A stretch of DNA of 64,000 nt, taken from assembly GCA_964496575.1 (NCBI GenBank), contig CAZCAC010000025.1, positions 1 through 64,000 of the forward strand, in the 5' to 3' direction. The notes beneath the pieces were generated by a model. It was given only the letters and a program-made list of their open reading frames with translations. It was not told the DNA's origin and did not search any database. Positions 42,787-52,163 of this stretch are shown here, piece after piece (the first letter of the stretch is position 1; each line of letters begins with the position of its first letter). A program made the position numbers and the translations under genes. Origin of the DNA: CAZCAC01 sp964496575 (GTDB lineage Bacteria; Planctomycetota; UBA1135; GCA-002686595).

Positions 42787-45714
42787 ATGGCGGACGGAAA
42801 CGACGTGGTGAACACGGACTCGGGCGACCCTCGACCTCGCGGAGGGTGCCTGAAGCGCTCCTGCGGCTGCGGGGCCTTCTTCCTCGGCGGGGTGGTGGTG
42901 CTGGTGGCCCTCGCTCCCCGGATCGCGGGCGGGCTGGTGGCCCGGGTCGTCGAGGCGGAGTTCGGGGAGCAGCAGGCGGGATCGCTCGAGATCCCCGGCA
43001 CCGAGCTGCGCTGGACCAGCCGACAGCGGCTGGAGGGCGCGCGCCTCTTCGATCCGGAGGGGCGCGAGGTGGCCGAGCTCTCCCTCGAGCTGCCCTCGAT
43101 CGCCGACCTCGTCGAGGCCTGGTCACGGACGCAGAACGGCGGGGTGGTCGACCTCGGCCACTACCAGGTGTCGCTGGAGGCGGACGTGGTCGTCGACGAA
43201 CAGGGGCGCACCAACCTCGAGGCCGCGCTCGCGCCGAAGCAGCGCCACTTCGAGAGCGACGTGATCATCAACCGCCCGCGGCGCGAGGAGCCGAACGACC
43301 GCGAGACCGAGGACCTTCTGCGACGGATCGAGCTGGTCGTCGAGCTCGACTGCTCGCGGCTGACCTGGACCGACCCGCGGCTCGACGTGGAAGGGCAACA
43401 GGTCGCCCTGCACGACGTGCTCGGCGAGCTGCGGCTCGCCGAGGGAGGCACGATGACGCTCGAGGTCGCCGGGGAGCAGGAGTGCGAGACGCGCGGCCCC
43501 TTCTCCCTCGAGATGGGGATGGCCGGGTTCAGCGCCGCGCACGACCTCTTGCCGTCGACGTGGCAGCTGCAGCTCTCGGCCGCGAATCTCTCCGGCGCGC
43601 TGGTCGATCGCCTCTCCGATCTGGAGGGAGAGGTGGGCACGCTGCTCGGCGACACGTTCGCCGTCGAGGCGGCGATGGTCGGCGCCTTCAAGGAGCCGCA
43701 GCGTGCGGACTTCGAGCTGCGCTCGGAAGCGCTACGCCTCGCCGCGGTGGGGGAGCTCTCGGGCGGGACCTTCGCCCTGGTCGACGAGTCGACGGTGATC
43801 GAGCTCGCCCCGCTCGTCGCCGCGGAGCGGGTCCGCTCCTGGAGCGAGGAGGTGCTCCCCGAGGGGATGTCGATCGAGGTCCCTCCGGAGGGGCTGCCGC
43901 TCGAGGTGCGTGAGCTCTCCTTCGCGATGCCCGTCGACAGCGAGGATCCGCTGCGCGAGGCGAAGCTCGGGATCTCCCTGGCGCTGGGCCCGTTCGGGGT
44001 GGGCGACCCCTTCCGTCAGGGGAGCGACGACGTGCTGTCCCTGGCGGGGCTGGAGCTCTCCCTGGGGCTCGTCCCCGGCGAGGCGCCGGTCGCGCGGCTC
44101 TCCACGGGGTTCGCCGATCGGCCGGGGAGCTCGCTGGTGCTCGACGTGCGCGGGGAGGGGCCGCTCTCCGCGGCCCGGCTCGAGGAGGGCGCCGAGCCGT
44201 ACGCGCTCGACGTCGACGTCGAGGCGGTGGAGATCCCGATCGACCGCCTGCGTAGGCTGGCGGGTGCCGAGGACGCCTGGGAGGAGCTGTGGGGAGGGCG
44301 ACTCGCGCTCCACGCCACCACCCGTGTGGCCGAGGGGCAGCCGGTTCCGCTGAGCCTCGAGCTGCACACCGACAACGCCGACCTGCAGCTCGAGGGAGTC
44401 CTCGAGCCGGAGCGGCTGCAGCTCACCGGCGACGGCCTCACCGGAGAGCTGCGGGTGCCCAAGATGGTCTTCGCCGACCTCCTGCGGGAGCGAATGCCGG
44501 AGAAGTACCTGCTCTCCTCCCGCAAGGCGGTCCTGCCGCTGGGGGTGAGGATAGAAGAGCTGGACGTCGACCTCGCCGCGCTGGAGAAGGACGAGTCGCT
44601 GCTCGGTTCGAGCCTCCGCGTCGACGTCGAGCTCGGTGCCATCGACTACACCGACGAGCTGCTGGCGAGCAAGGGACAGCAGATCGCCCTCGAGAAGAGC
44701 ACGCTGTACGCCGAGCTGTTTCCCGAGGGGCGCCTCTCCGCGAGGCTCCAGTCGACTCTCGACGACAAGGCGGGTGGATCCCTCCTGGTGCACCTCGAGA
44801 GCGCCCGTGGCGTCGACCTCCTGAGCAGCGGCGACCCGGAACAGCACCCGCTGGCGCTGCGCGCTCGCGCGATCGGCTTTCCCACGAAGGTCGTCGACCT
44901 GTACACCGATCAGGACGGGCTCCTCGTCGACGTGCTCGGCCCGCGCCTCGCCGTCACCGTGGAGAGCGCGGCGCTGACTCCCTCCGGCGGACCGATCGCC
45001 GCGCACGCCTCCTCCGACCTCGGCACCTTCGAGTGGAACGGGGTCTACCGCGACGGCGTGCTCGAGAGCGGCGAGACCGGTGAGCTCCAGGTCACTGCCT
45101 TGTTGAGTCCGCTCCTCGGCGAGCGGGTCGTCGGCCCGCTGGTTCCCCTGCTGGTGAACCTCCAGAAGGGGGACGACGCGCCGGTCCTCCTGAAGGGGCG
45201 CGATCTCCGGTTGCCCCTCGACGGAGACCTCTCCGGCCTCGACGGCAAGCTGCGACTCGAGCTCGGCCAGGTCACCTGCTCCCTGCTCCCCGGGCTCGCC
45301 TCCGAGCTGCCCGGCTTCGCCTCGAAGGCGGTGCAGAACACGCTCATCCAGCCGATCGACCTCACCATCGAGAAGGGCGTCGTGCGCTACGACCGCTTGC
45401 CGGTACGGATCGACGGTCGGCCGGTGGTCTTCGCCGGCGGCTACGACCTCACGAGCGGCGCGCTCGATCTCTCCACCGATCTGAAGCTCGGCGACATCGG
45501 CGGCGAGGTCGGGAGGGCCCTGCGCTCGGTGCGCAAGGCGCTCGGTGACGACTACGCCGTTCCGGTGCTCCTCGGTGGGACGGTGAAGAGCCCGCGCGTC
45601 TCCCTCGCCCCTGGCTTCCTGGAGCGCGCCGTGGAGGACGCCGGGCGCAAAGCTCTCGAGAACGAGCTGGAGAAGAACATCAAGAAGGGGCTGAAGGACC
45701 TCCTCGGCGGGTAG
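42787..45714 (+). CDS. Large AsmA-like membrane-anchored protein
   Basis: A 975-residue protein. One transmembrane helix (about 31-50) follows a short cytoplasmic tail with a Cys cluster (CLKRSCGCGAFF). The rest is repetitive β-rich sequence of the AsmA/TamB/Mdm31 type, with FDPEGREVAELSLELPSIADL near the N-terminus, typical of AsmA-family groove proteins, and DGRPVVFAGGYDLTSGALDL near 880. It ends in a helix (LEKNIKKGLKDLLGG), a pattern seen in planctomycete AsmA-like proteins. The family forms elongated lipid-transfer or outer-membrane assembly bridges across the periplasm. The start ATG at 42787 lies after a GGAGCGAACAG ribosome site. Monocistronic. Confidence 0.78.
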   Translation: MADGNDVVNTDSGDPRPRGGCLKRSCGCGAFFLGGVVVLVALAPRIAGGLVARVVEAEFGEQQAGSLEIPGTELRWTSRQRLEGARLFDPEGREVAELSLELPSIADLVEAWSRTQNGGVVDLGHYQVSLEADVVVDEQGRTNLEAALAPKQRHFESDVIINRPRREEPNDRETEDLLRRIELVVELDCSRLTWTDPRLDVEGQQVALHDVLGELRLAEGGTMTLEVAGEQECETRGPFSLEMGMAGFSAAHDLLPSTWQLQLSAANLSGALVDRLSDLEGEVGTLLGDTFAVEAAMVGAFKEPQRADFELRSEALRLAAVGELSGGTFALVDESTVIELAPLVAAERVRSWSEEVLPEGMSIEVPPEGLPLEVRELSFAMPVDSEDPLREAKLGISLALGPFGVGDPFRQGSDDVLSLAGLELSLGLVPGEAPVARLSTGFADRPGSSLVLDVRGEGPLSAARLEEGAEPYALDVDVEAVEIPIDRLRRLAGAEDAWEELWGGRLALHATTRVAEGQPVPLSLELHTDNADLQLEGVLEPERLQLTGDGLTGELRVPKMVFADLLRERMPEKYLLSSRKAVLPLGVRIEELDVDLAALEKDESLLGSSLRVDVELGAIDYTDELLASKGQQIALEKSTLYAELFPEGRLSARLQSTLDDKAGGSLLVHLESARGVDLLSSGDPEQHPLALRARAIGFPTKVVDLYTDQDGLLVDVLGPRLAVTVESAALTPSGGPIAAHASSDLGTFEWNGVYRDGVLESGETGELQVTALLSPLLGERVVGPLVPLLVNLQKGDDAPVLLKGRDLRLPLDGDLSGLDGKLRLELGQVTCSLLPGLASELPGFASKAVQNTLIQPIDLTIEKGVVRYDRLPVRIDGRPVVFAGGYDLTSGALDLSTDLKLGDIGGEVGRALRSVRKALGDDYAVPVLLGGTVKSPRVSLAPGFLERAVEDAGRKALENELEKNIKKGLKDLLGG

Positions 45715-45730
45715 TGCGGATCAAGGGTAC

Positions 45731-46699
45731 TCACAGCCCCAGCTGCAATCGAATCGTCTTGTCGAGCGAGGCCACGAGCCACCTCCCGGGACCGGTGAGG
45801 TCTCCCAGCGCCTCCAGCACCGCATCATCGACGTCACTCTCCGGATGCTGATCCTGGAGCGATGACTGCAGCGTGCGGCAGATGGCCCGCATGCGCTCGC
45901 GGATCGGGGAGTGTCGTATGTTCCGCGCGCAGACGGCGAGCGGTCGAGCGGAGTGCGTATCGCCACCGATGGCGCCGAGGACGATGTCGAGGTTGTCGAC
46001 GAAGTTCCAGTTGCAGGGGAACATCAAGTCGATGGCCACGGCCAGGGAGATGTCGCCGGCCTCACCATCGACGGTGTCGTGGATACGTGCCTGCATGGTC
46101 CGCCTCCAGAAGTCCTCGTGCTCTCGATAGTGCTCGGGACATCCCGCACCGCGCGGAGCTTCGAAGTCGGCGCCGCACTCCTCCATGAAGACATACGGCG
46201 AGTCCCCGTGCTGCATCGAACGGGGCCAGCCGATGAACTCACGAATGCGGCCGATGGCCCGCTGAACCTGCCACTCCTTGAGAGCCGTGCGCTGTCCGAG
46301 CCTGCTCAACAGGGAGCCCGCCGATCGATCCCCAATGGTGAGCTCGACGGAGGACGCCGGACCTCCAGCGCACCAGGTCGAGAGCGCCGTGCAGGCGTTC
46401 ATCCAGTCACGCTCCGCGGGATGGAGCTCCCCGGGAGATCGCGTGCCGAGCCCCCTGGCCGTGTCCCCCGCCCCGATCGCCTCGATGATGCTCTCGACCC
46501 AGCGTTCGGCCTTGTGATGGCACATCTCCAGAGTCGAGATGAGCCGCCTGATGCGGGTCACACCTTCGCCCAGCGGCGAGAGCTCATCCTCCTGCCTGTC
46601 GATCTGCAGCATCTCCTGGTCGGTCTCGACGCCGCAATTCACCCAGCACTCCCGGCATGGTGAATGGCGATCGAGATCGGAGTCCGAGGGTGTCGTCAT
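45731..46699 (-). CDS. Orphan cytoplasmic protein, unknown function
   Basis: A 322-residue soluble protein not recognised as any family. It has an N-terminal Cys cluster (C15, C18, C22 in CRECWVNCG) that could hold zinc, and a largely helical, Trp-containing body with scattered His, Asp and Cys (MFMEEC-like VFMEECGADFE, AGCPEHYREHEDFW). Its codon use looks less GC-biased than its neighbours. GGGAG lies 7 nt before the ATG. No operon partner; the next gene downstream is convergent. Possibly acquired. Confidence 0.65.
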   Translation of the reverse strand: MTTPSDSDLDRHSPCRECWVNCGVETDQEMLQIDRQEDELSPLGEGVTRIRRLISTLEMCHHKAERWVESIIEAIGAGDTARGLGTRSPGELHPAERDWMNACTALSTWCAGGPASSVELTIGDRSAGSLLSRLGQRTALKEWQVQRAIGRIREFIGWPRSMQHGDSPYVFMEECGADFEAPRGAGCPEHYREHEDFWRRTMQARIHDTVDGEAGDISLAVAIDLMFPCNWNFVDNLDIVLGAIGGDTHSARPLAVCARNIRHSPIRERMRAICRTLQSSLQDQHPESDVDDAVLEALGDLTGPGRWLVASLDKTIRLQLGL

Positions 46700-46881
46700 C
46701 GTTCTGCTCCCATCATCTCGTTTCCCCTTCTCACCCGGCAGTGCCCGTGCGGAGGATCCACAGGAGACGTGCTCGATGGCTCCTGGTCACGTTCTGACCA
46801 TGATGACATCCTGGCGACGGCCGAATAGGGAATTCGAGGTACGTTTCGAAGGTCTCGCTCATGCCGAGCCTGCGGCGAGCC

Positions 46882-49071
46882 TCAGAGGCGGTGCGGCTGA
46901 CGAGCTTCGTACCGCGCGATGCGGGATCTCACCTGAGTCGCGGCCGCGGTCGCTCCGGACTTCTCGAAGAGATCCAGGGCCCTGCGAGCGGAGACCAGCG
47001 CGGCGTCGAAACGTCCCAGCTCCGCCTGGGCCATCGAGAGGATGTCGAGCAGCTGAGGATCCTCCCGGCCGGCGCGGGAGATCCGATCCTCGATCAGCCG
47101 CAGGGCCTCCTGGCCGTTGCGCAGCGCGGGATCGGGGTGCGCGCTGAGCAGCCTCGCCAGCTTGCAGGCGGTGGCGCGGCGCGCGGCGAGCCGAAGCGAC
47201 TTGCGGTAGTGCTCGATCGCGCCGGCCGCATCGCCGGCGTACTCCATGGCGATGGCCAGCGCTTCTTCCCGGCGGGCGTCCCCCGGGTCCAGCTCGAGCG
47301 CCCGGCGGAAGTGCTGAACAGCCTCCGCCGAGCGCCCCTGGTTGAGCAGCGCGGCACCGAGGTCGTGAGTCGCTGCGACGTAGTTCGGATCGAGTCCCAG
47401 GGCCTGTTTCGCCACCCGCTCCGCGCCGGGGTACTTGCGGCGCTCGATCAGGAGTGCCGCCAGGTTGTGCAGGGTGACCTTCTCGTTCGGATCGAGCTCG
47501 ATCGCCCGGCGGAAGGCGCCCTCCGCCTGCTCCAGTCGACCGAGCTGTTTCAACCCGAGGGCCATCTCCGCGTACACCTTGGCGCTGTTCGGGCGCAGTT
47601 CCACCGCGCTGCGGTAGTGCGGCATCGCTTCGTCGGCCCGTCCGAGACTCACCAGGGTCTTGGCCAGGATCCGCTGCACGTTGCCCAGGCCTGGTTCGAT
47701 CCGCGCGGCCTCGCGAGCGTGCCGGAGCGCCTCCTCGGCTCGCCCCTCGCCCAGGTGGTACGCCGCGAGCTGACGGTGGGCCCGAGCGTGTTCGGGATAG
47801 GCCTCGAGAACCGTGCCCCAGATCGTCTCGACGTCCCGGTACTGCTCGTTGCGCGCGACGGTACGCCAGGCGAGGGCACTGCTGGCCAGGATCAGGAGCA
47901 CGGCACACGCGAGGCTCGCCGACCGGCCCACGCCCCGGACCCGCGCGAGATCACACAGGCGGTCGACTCCCAGCACCAGGAGCAAGATCACCGGTGCCAG
48001 CGGCAGGTAGGTTCGGTGTTCGGCGGCAAGCTCTCCGGAGAGCGGATAGATGCTGGAGCTGGGAGCCAGGACCGCGAAGAAGAGCAGACCCAGAAAGCCA
48101 GCGAGCCGGCGACGGACGAAGAGCCAGGTGCTCGTCGCGAGGAGTGCCAGCAGCGTCAACCCCTGAGGCAGGGCGGCCACCCAGGTGTCAGGGAGGGGCC
48201 AGGCGAAATAGTCGACCAGCAATGGGTCGGGCCACACCGCCAGGCGCAGGTAGTGGATGATCGCCCAGCACTGGATGGTGAGGTACTCGAACCCGTTGGC
48301 GCACTCCTGATCGAAACCCACCGACTCCCCGCGGTACCCCGAGGCGATCGACAGAGCCAGCACCACCCAGGTCACGACCAGACCCAGGTAGAAGAAGGGG
48401 CGCTTGCGGAGGGCGGGCAGGAAGCCGCGCGCGAACAGGGTCCGATCGAGAGCCAGGACGGCAAGCGGTGCGGAGATGGCGATCTCCTTGCTGCCCATCG
48501 CCAGGGCGCAGCTGACCACGGAGAGGAGATACCACGGGATCGGCCGGTCACTCCCGAAGCCGCGCACCGCTCCGTACAGCGTTCCCAGGAAGAAGAAGGC
48601 CGCCATCGCCTCGTTGCGGTAGACGACCTGATCGAGGGCATCGGTGTGCAGCGGGTGAACCGCCCACAGGAGCGCCGTCCCGAAAGCGAGGGGCAGCGCG
48701 CGCGCTCCGATTGCCGTCACCGCCAGCACCCGACGCACCAGTCCGAAGAGCACGAGGGCGGTCAACGCGTGCACGCAGACGTTGAAGAGGTGGTAGCCGA
48801 AGACGTCGAGGCCGCCGATCGCGTAGTTGACGGCCAGCGAGAGGGCGACCAGCGGCCGGCCGCTCGCTCCCGATCCGGGGCGGGCCCCGAGCGCATCCGA
48901 GAGGGGAGTGAGGCTGCGGATGCTCGGGTCGTCCCGGATCGCGATGAGGTCGTCGAAGAAGAAGGGGCCGTGTAGACCGTTCGCGTAGATCGCGAAGCAG
49001 ACGGCCGTCAGCAGCAACATCGCCGCGATCGAGAGGATGCCGGGCCTGGAGATCGTCTTCGTATCGTTCAT
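46882..49071 (-). CDS. TMTC-like multi-pass membrane protein with C-terminal TPR repeats
   Basis: A 729-residue protein. The first ~400 residues have about 9-11 transmembrane helices; the first loop carries GPFFFDDLIAIRDDPSIR (D40, D41), the Asp pair of GT-C glycosyltransferases, and the order resembles eukaryotic TMTC O-mannosyltransferases (membrane part plus TPR). The remaining ~320 residues are roughly eight TPR units, for example LKQLGRLEQAEGAFRRAIEL and LNQGRSAEAVQHFRRALEL. Bacterial members are common in planctomycetes; protein O-glycosylation is the likely role but unproved. It is separated from the upstream FG-GAP gene by 271 bp with no gene. Confidence 0.82.
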   Translation of the reverse strand: MNDTKTISRPGILSIAAMLLLTAVCFAIYANGLHGPFFFDDLIAIRDDPSIRSLTPLSDALGARPGSGASGRPLVALSLAVNYAIGGLDVFGYHLFNVCVHALTALVLFGLVRRVLAVTAIGARALPLAFGTALLWAVHPLHTDALDQVVYRNEAMAAFFFLGTLYGAVRGFGSDRPIPWYLLSVVSCALAMGSKEIAISAPLAVLALDRTLFARGFLPALRKRPFFYLGLVVTWVVLALSIASGYRGESVGFDQECANGFEYLTIQCWAIIHYLRLAVWPDPLLVDYFAWPLPDTWVAALPQGLTLLALLATSTWLFVRRRLAGFLGLLFFAVLAPSSSIYPLSGELAAEHRTYLPLAPVILLLVLGVDRLCDLARVRGVGRSASLACAVLLILASSALAWRTVARNEQYRDVETIWGTVLEAYPEHARAHRQLAAYHLGEGRAEEALRHAREAARIEPGLGNVQRILAKTLVSLGRADEAMPHYRSAVELRPNSAKVYAEMALGLKQLGRLEQAEGAFRRAIELDPNEKVTLHNLAALLIERRKYPGAERVAKQALGLDPNYVAATHDLGAALLNQGRSAEAVQHFRRALELDPGDARREEALAIAMEYAGDAAGAIEHYRKSLRLAARRATACKLARLLSAHPDPALRNGQEALRLIEDRISRAGREDPQLLDILSMAQAELGRFDAALVSARRALDLFEKSGATAAATQVRSRIARYEARQPHRL

Positions 49072-49342
49072 CGATGTCGTGGACTCGCCCGAGCTTCCTG
49101 CTCACCCCGGTGCGGGGCGCATGATACGGAGCCGATTCCGGTTCGGCCACCTCGAAGCACCGCACCAGGCCCGGCGATCGATGGCACCCGGTCCCTCTCG
49201 AGCCGCTCGGGGTACGAGCGATTCGAAGGGCGTCCGCGCGCAGCCGTTCCGGTCCACTGCGCGCGACCCGGCGACATCGACCCGGGACCGATCTTCCCGG
49301 GCTACACGCCGAGACTTCTACGAGATCGTCGCGGGTGCGGAA
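49072..49342. other. Intergenic region upstream of the TMTC-like gene
   Basis: 271 bp between two genes on the minus strand. No gene, strong hairpin or repeat is evident. It presumably holds the promoter for the TMTC-like gene. Confidence 0.4.
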
Positions 49343-51070
49343 TCAAGGCCCCCAGATCACCTCGTACCCATTCGACAGGTTGAACTCGTTGACTCCCAGA
49401 CCACACGCCGGAGTGCTCTGGTTGCGGTACCAGCACTGGTAGAAGCGCGTGTCCCCGGCGGCGACGCCGCCCTTGGTGCCGATCGGGATGGTGGTGCTGG
49501 AGACACCCTCGGCATCGCAGAAGCGAACCTGCAGGCGAGTCACGCTGCCGCCCGCGCAACGCAGGCCGTCTCCGAACGTCACGCCCAGGCCACCGTTGGT
49601 TGCGACTTCGCCCTGGAAGTACAGGCCCGAGTTGTTCGGCTCCAGGCCGGTCGTGGTCAGGACGAGCGAGTCGTCACTGACGCTGGCCACGCCGAGGCCG
49701 GTGAGCCGCGCACCCGACGCGAAGACCCCGTTGTCGCAACCCGATCCGGGCACGCTGCCGTCGTTGTCGTTGTCGCAGGGGCACGGCGTGTCGACTCCCG
49801 GATCGCCGAAGCAGTAGCCCACGCCGGGAGGCGGCAGCAGGCCGAAAACGTAGGCCGAACCCGCTTTCGGGCCCGCGTGCGGATCCCCGGTGGCACCGAT
49901 CAGGATCGTCTCGTCGTCGATGGCGACCGAAGAACCGAACTCCGCGTCGGCGACTGCATCGCCGGGCCTGAGCTTGGCGACCTCGGACCATCTCGTGCCC
50001 GAGCGCGTGTAGACGTACGCGGAACCCGACCGGCAGTCGCCTCCCGGGCACGAGTCGGTGTCGCCGTCGGACCCGATGACGGCCCTCTCGCCGTCGAGAG
50101 CCACGCGGAGACCGAAGTAGTCGTACGCGGCGCCATCACTCGGCATGAGTTTCTCCTGCGGAGTCCAGCTGGCGCCGGAGCCGGTGAAGACGTAGGCCGC
50201 ACCGGACTGAGAGCCCGCGGTCATGTCGCCGAAGGCTCCGACGAGCGCGATGTCTCCCGAGAGGGCGACCCCCACCCCGAACCACGACCACGGCGTCAGG
50301 TCGCCCGCGCCGAGGATGGCCTGCTGTGTCCAGACGTCTCCGGCGCGCTGGAAGATGTACGCCCTGCCCCCGGTGCCCTGGCCGGACGCGCCGATCAGCG
50401 CCTGATCGCCATCGATGGAGATGGATGTGCCGAAGTAGGCCGAGTTCCCCGGGTTGCTCTGGGAGAACTTGCCCTTGAAGTCCCAGCTCGCGCCGTTGCG
50501 CTCGTAAGTGTACACGGCTCCGGAGCGGTAGTACGGCTCGGCGGCACCCGTGGCTCCGACCAGGATCCAGTCGCCGCCGATCGCGACCTCGCCGCCGAAG
50601 AAGTCCGTCTCGGCCGGGTCGCCCGCGAGAAGCTTCTCGCGCTGGATCCAGGCCGTGCCGACCCGTTCGAAGACGTACGCCGCCCCGGCCTGTATCCCTC
50701 CGGTGTCGTCGCCCCAGGCGCCGATCACGGCGACGTCGCCCGAGAGCGCGACCGCTTCGCCGAACTTGTCTCCGACGGTGGCGGAGATTCCGAAGAGCTT
50801 CGCCTGCAAGTTCCAGGTGGAGCCCGTTCTGACGTAGACGTACGCGGAACCCGTTCGAGCTCCCCAGTCCTCGTCGCCCCAGGCCCCCACGAGGGCCGTG
50901 TCTCCGTCGATCGCGACGGCTCCTCCGTAGTAGTCATTCGCTGCCGCGTCGTAGGCGGTCAGCTTGGTCTCTTCGATCCAGTTCTCCGGGATGCTGAATT
51001 GCGAGTAGGCAGGAGCGGTGGCGAGCAGCAGGAAAGCCACGGTGCGAGTTGCCTGCACGGGAGTGATCAT
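49343..51070 (-). CDS. Secreted FG-GAP β-propeller protein with planctomycete-type Cys-rich C-terminal module
   Basis: A 575-residue protein with a signal peptide (1-21). About seven FG-GAP blades follow, each with a F-G-x-A/S-V-A-I-D-G-D motif and AYVF strand, for example DYYGGAVAIDGDTALVGAW and EFGSSVAIDDETILIGATG. A C-terminal module (about 420-575) begins with YCFGDP and CPCDNDNDG, includes GVFASGARLTGLGVASVSDD and continues with a β-sandwich. The same module ends the truncated protein at the right edge of the window. It may direct surface attachment or assembly. ATG 51070 has GAGGAGA 5 nt upstream. Confidence 0.85.
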   Translation of the reverse strand: MITPVQATRTVAFLLLATAPAYSQFSIPENWIEETKLTAYDAAANDYYGGAVAIDGDTALVGAWGDEDWGARTGSAYVYVRTGSTWNLQAKLFGISATVGDKFGEAVALSGDVAVIGAWGDDTGGIQAGAAYVFERVGTAWIQREKLLAGDPAETDFFGGEVAIGGDWILVGATGAAEPYYRSGAVYTYERNGASWDFKGKFSQSNPGNSAYFGTSISIDGDQALIGASGQGTGGRAYIFQRAGDVWTQQAILGAGDLTPWSWFGVGVALSGDIALVGAFGDMTAGSQSGAAYVFTGSGASWTPQEKLMPSDGAAYDYFGLRVALDGERAVIGSDGDTDSCPGGDCRSGSAYVYTRSGTRWSEVAKLRPGDAVADAEFGSSVAIDDETILIGATGDPHAGPKAGSAYVFGLLPPPGVGYCFGDPGVDTPCPCDNDNDGSVPGSGCDNGVFASGARLTGLGVASVSDDSLVLTTTGLEPNNSGLYFQGEVATNGGLGVTFGDGLRCAGGSVTRLQVRFCDAEGVSSTTIPIGTKGGVAAGDTRFYQCWYRNQSTPACGLGVNEFNLSNGYEVIWGP

Positions 51071-51159
51071 CTTCGTCTCCTCTGGATGTGGGCGCGAGGC
51101 CCGGTGACTCCGATTCGGCGGGGACGTAGCCGCGAGGATTCCATGGTACACGAGTGCCG

Positions 51160-51246
51160 CGGATCCAGGGCGGAAAGCGCCGCCCCGCTGGGCGGTGCGG
51201 TGAAGCCGAACCGCCCGGTGAGGCGGCGCTTTTTGCCCTGGATCCG
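51160..51246. repeat. 87-bp near-complete hairpin upstream of the cytochrome operon
   Basis: The left arm 51160-51184 (starts CGGATCCAGGGC) and right arm 51222-51246 (ends GCCCTGGATCCG) match at 23 of 25 positions. The loop itself contains a second stem, GGGCGGTGCGG with CCGAACCGCCC, matching at 10 of 11. The inner part of the outer stem, AAAGCGCCGCC ... GGCGGCGCTTTTT, is a good intrinsic terminator on the + strand. It sits in the divergent region 83 bp before the TTG start of the first cytochrome gene, so it may act as an attenuator, or insulate the divergent genes. Confidence 0.8.
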
Positions 51247-51328
51247 TACCCGAGCCGTTTACACTGTCTACGATCGGCAGCTGTACGTTCCCGATCCTCC
51301 GTCGCTGAACCGTGAGAGGTCTCGAGCC

Positions 51329-52147
51329 TTGAAGCCGAGCTCAACCTGGTGGATGCCGCCGCTCCTGGCGGCAGTGGGCCTCGTGGGCGGTTGCCTGCGA
51401 GCCCCGGAGGAGCCGTCGCCGGCCCTGCGCGGACAGCGCCTCGCGAGCGAGCTCGGTTGCTTCGCCTGCCACGGTCCCGAAGGGCGGGGCGGCGTCGCCG
51501 ATCCCCTCGCTCCCGGGGGGGAGGTTCCCGACTGGAGCTACGACACCGCTCGGCTGTTCCTCTCCTCCGAGGAGGACCTGCGCAGCTGGATCCTCCACGG
51601 GCGCGCGCCGCTCGACGAGCGCCGCGACAAGGCCGGTCGACACACCTCGATCGCGCCGATGCCCGGCTACCAGACCCTCCTCTCGGATCGGGACCTGGAC
51701 GACCTGGTCGCCTACTTCCTCGCCGTGTCGGGGTGGCGGCCGACCTACTCCGAGGACGTGTACCAGGGACGACAGCTCGCCGCGCGGCTCGGCTGCTTCG
51801 GTTGTCACGGTCCCTCGGGGATCGGCGGCGTGCCCAACCCGGGCAGCGCCACCGGCCACGTCCCGGCCTGGACCGGATCCGAGTACGCGGACCTCGTGTG
51901 CGACCGGGACGAGCTCCGCGACTGGATCCTCGAGGGCCGAATCGAGCGACTCCGTGAGCGGCGCTCCAAGCACAAGACCCGGATGCCCGCCTACCACGAC
52001 CACCTGTCCGACGCCGAGCTGGCGAAGCTGATCGCCTACCTCGAGTCGCTGCAGCCGACCTCGGCCCCGGCGGTCACCTCCGACAACGACGCGGCGGAGG
52101 TGATCGGCGCCCTCGAACCGCCGCGCCCGCTCTCGCGGTTGCGCTGA
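51329..52147 (+). CDS. Diheme c-type cytochrome lipoprotein
   Basis: A 272-residue protein starting at TTG 51329, with AGAGG 9 nt upstream. A lipoprotein-type signal ends at LVGGC (C22). Two class I cytochrome c domains follow: CFACH (C44, C47, H48) with candidate distal Met in MPGYQTLL (about 111), and CFGCH (C156, C159, H160) with MPAYHDHL (about 220). Covalent heme at each C-x-x-C-H makes it an electron carrier on the outer face of a membrane. It is the first of five closely packed genes: 16 bp separate it from the next. Confidence 0.88.
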   Translation: MKPSSTWWMPPLLAAVGLVGGCLRAPEEPSPALRGQRLASELGCFACHGPEGRGGVADPLAPGGEVPDWSYDTARLFLSSEEDLRSWILHGRAPLDERRDKAGRHTSIAPMPGYQTLLSDRDLDDLVAYFLAVSGWRPTYSEDVYQGRQLAARLGCFGCHGPSGIGGVPNPGSATGHVPAWTGSEYADLVCDRDELRDWILEGRIERLRERRSKHKTRMPAYHDHLSDAELAKLIAYLESLQPTSAPAVTSDNDAAEVIGALEPPRPLSRLR

Positions 52148-52163
52148 GGAGGCGCGAGGATCG

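Noticed and set aside
49037..51328. Long + strand extension upstream of the diheme cytochrome
   Set aside because: It is antisense to the FG-GAP gene. The lipoprotein signal and ribosome site place the true start at TTG 51329.
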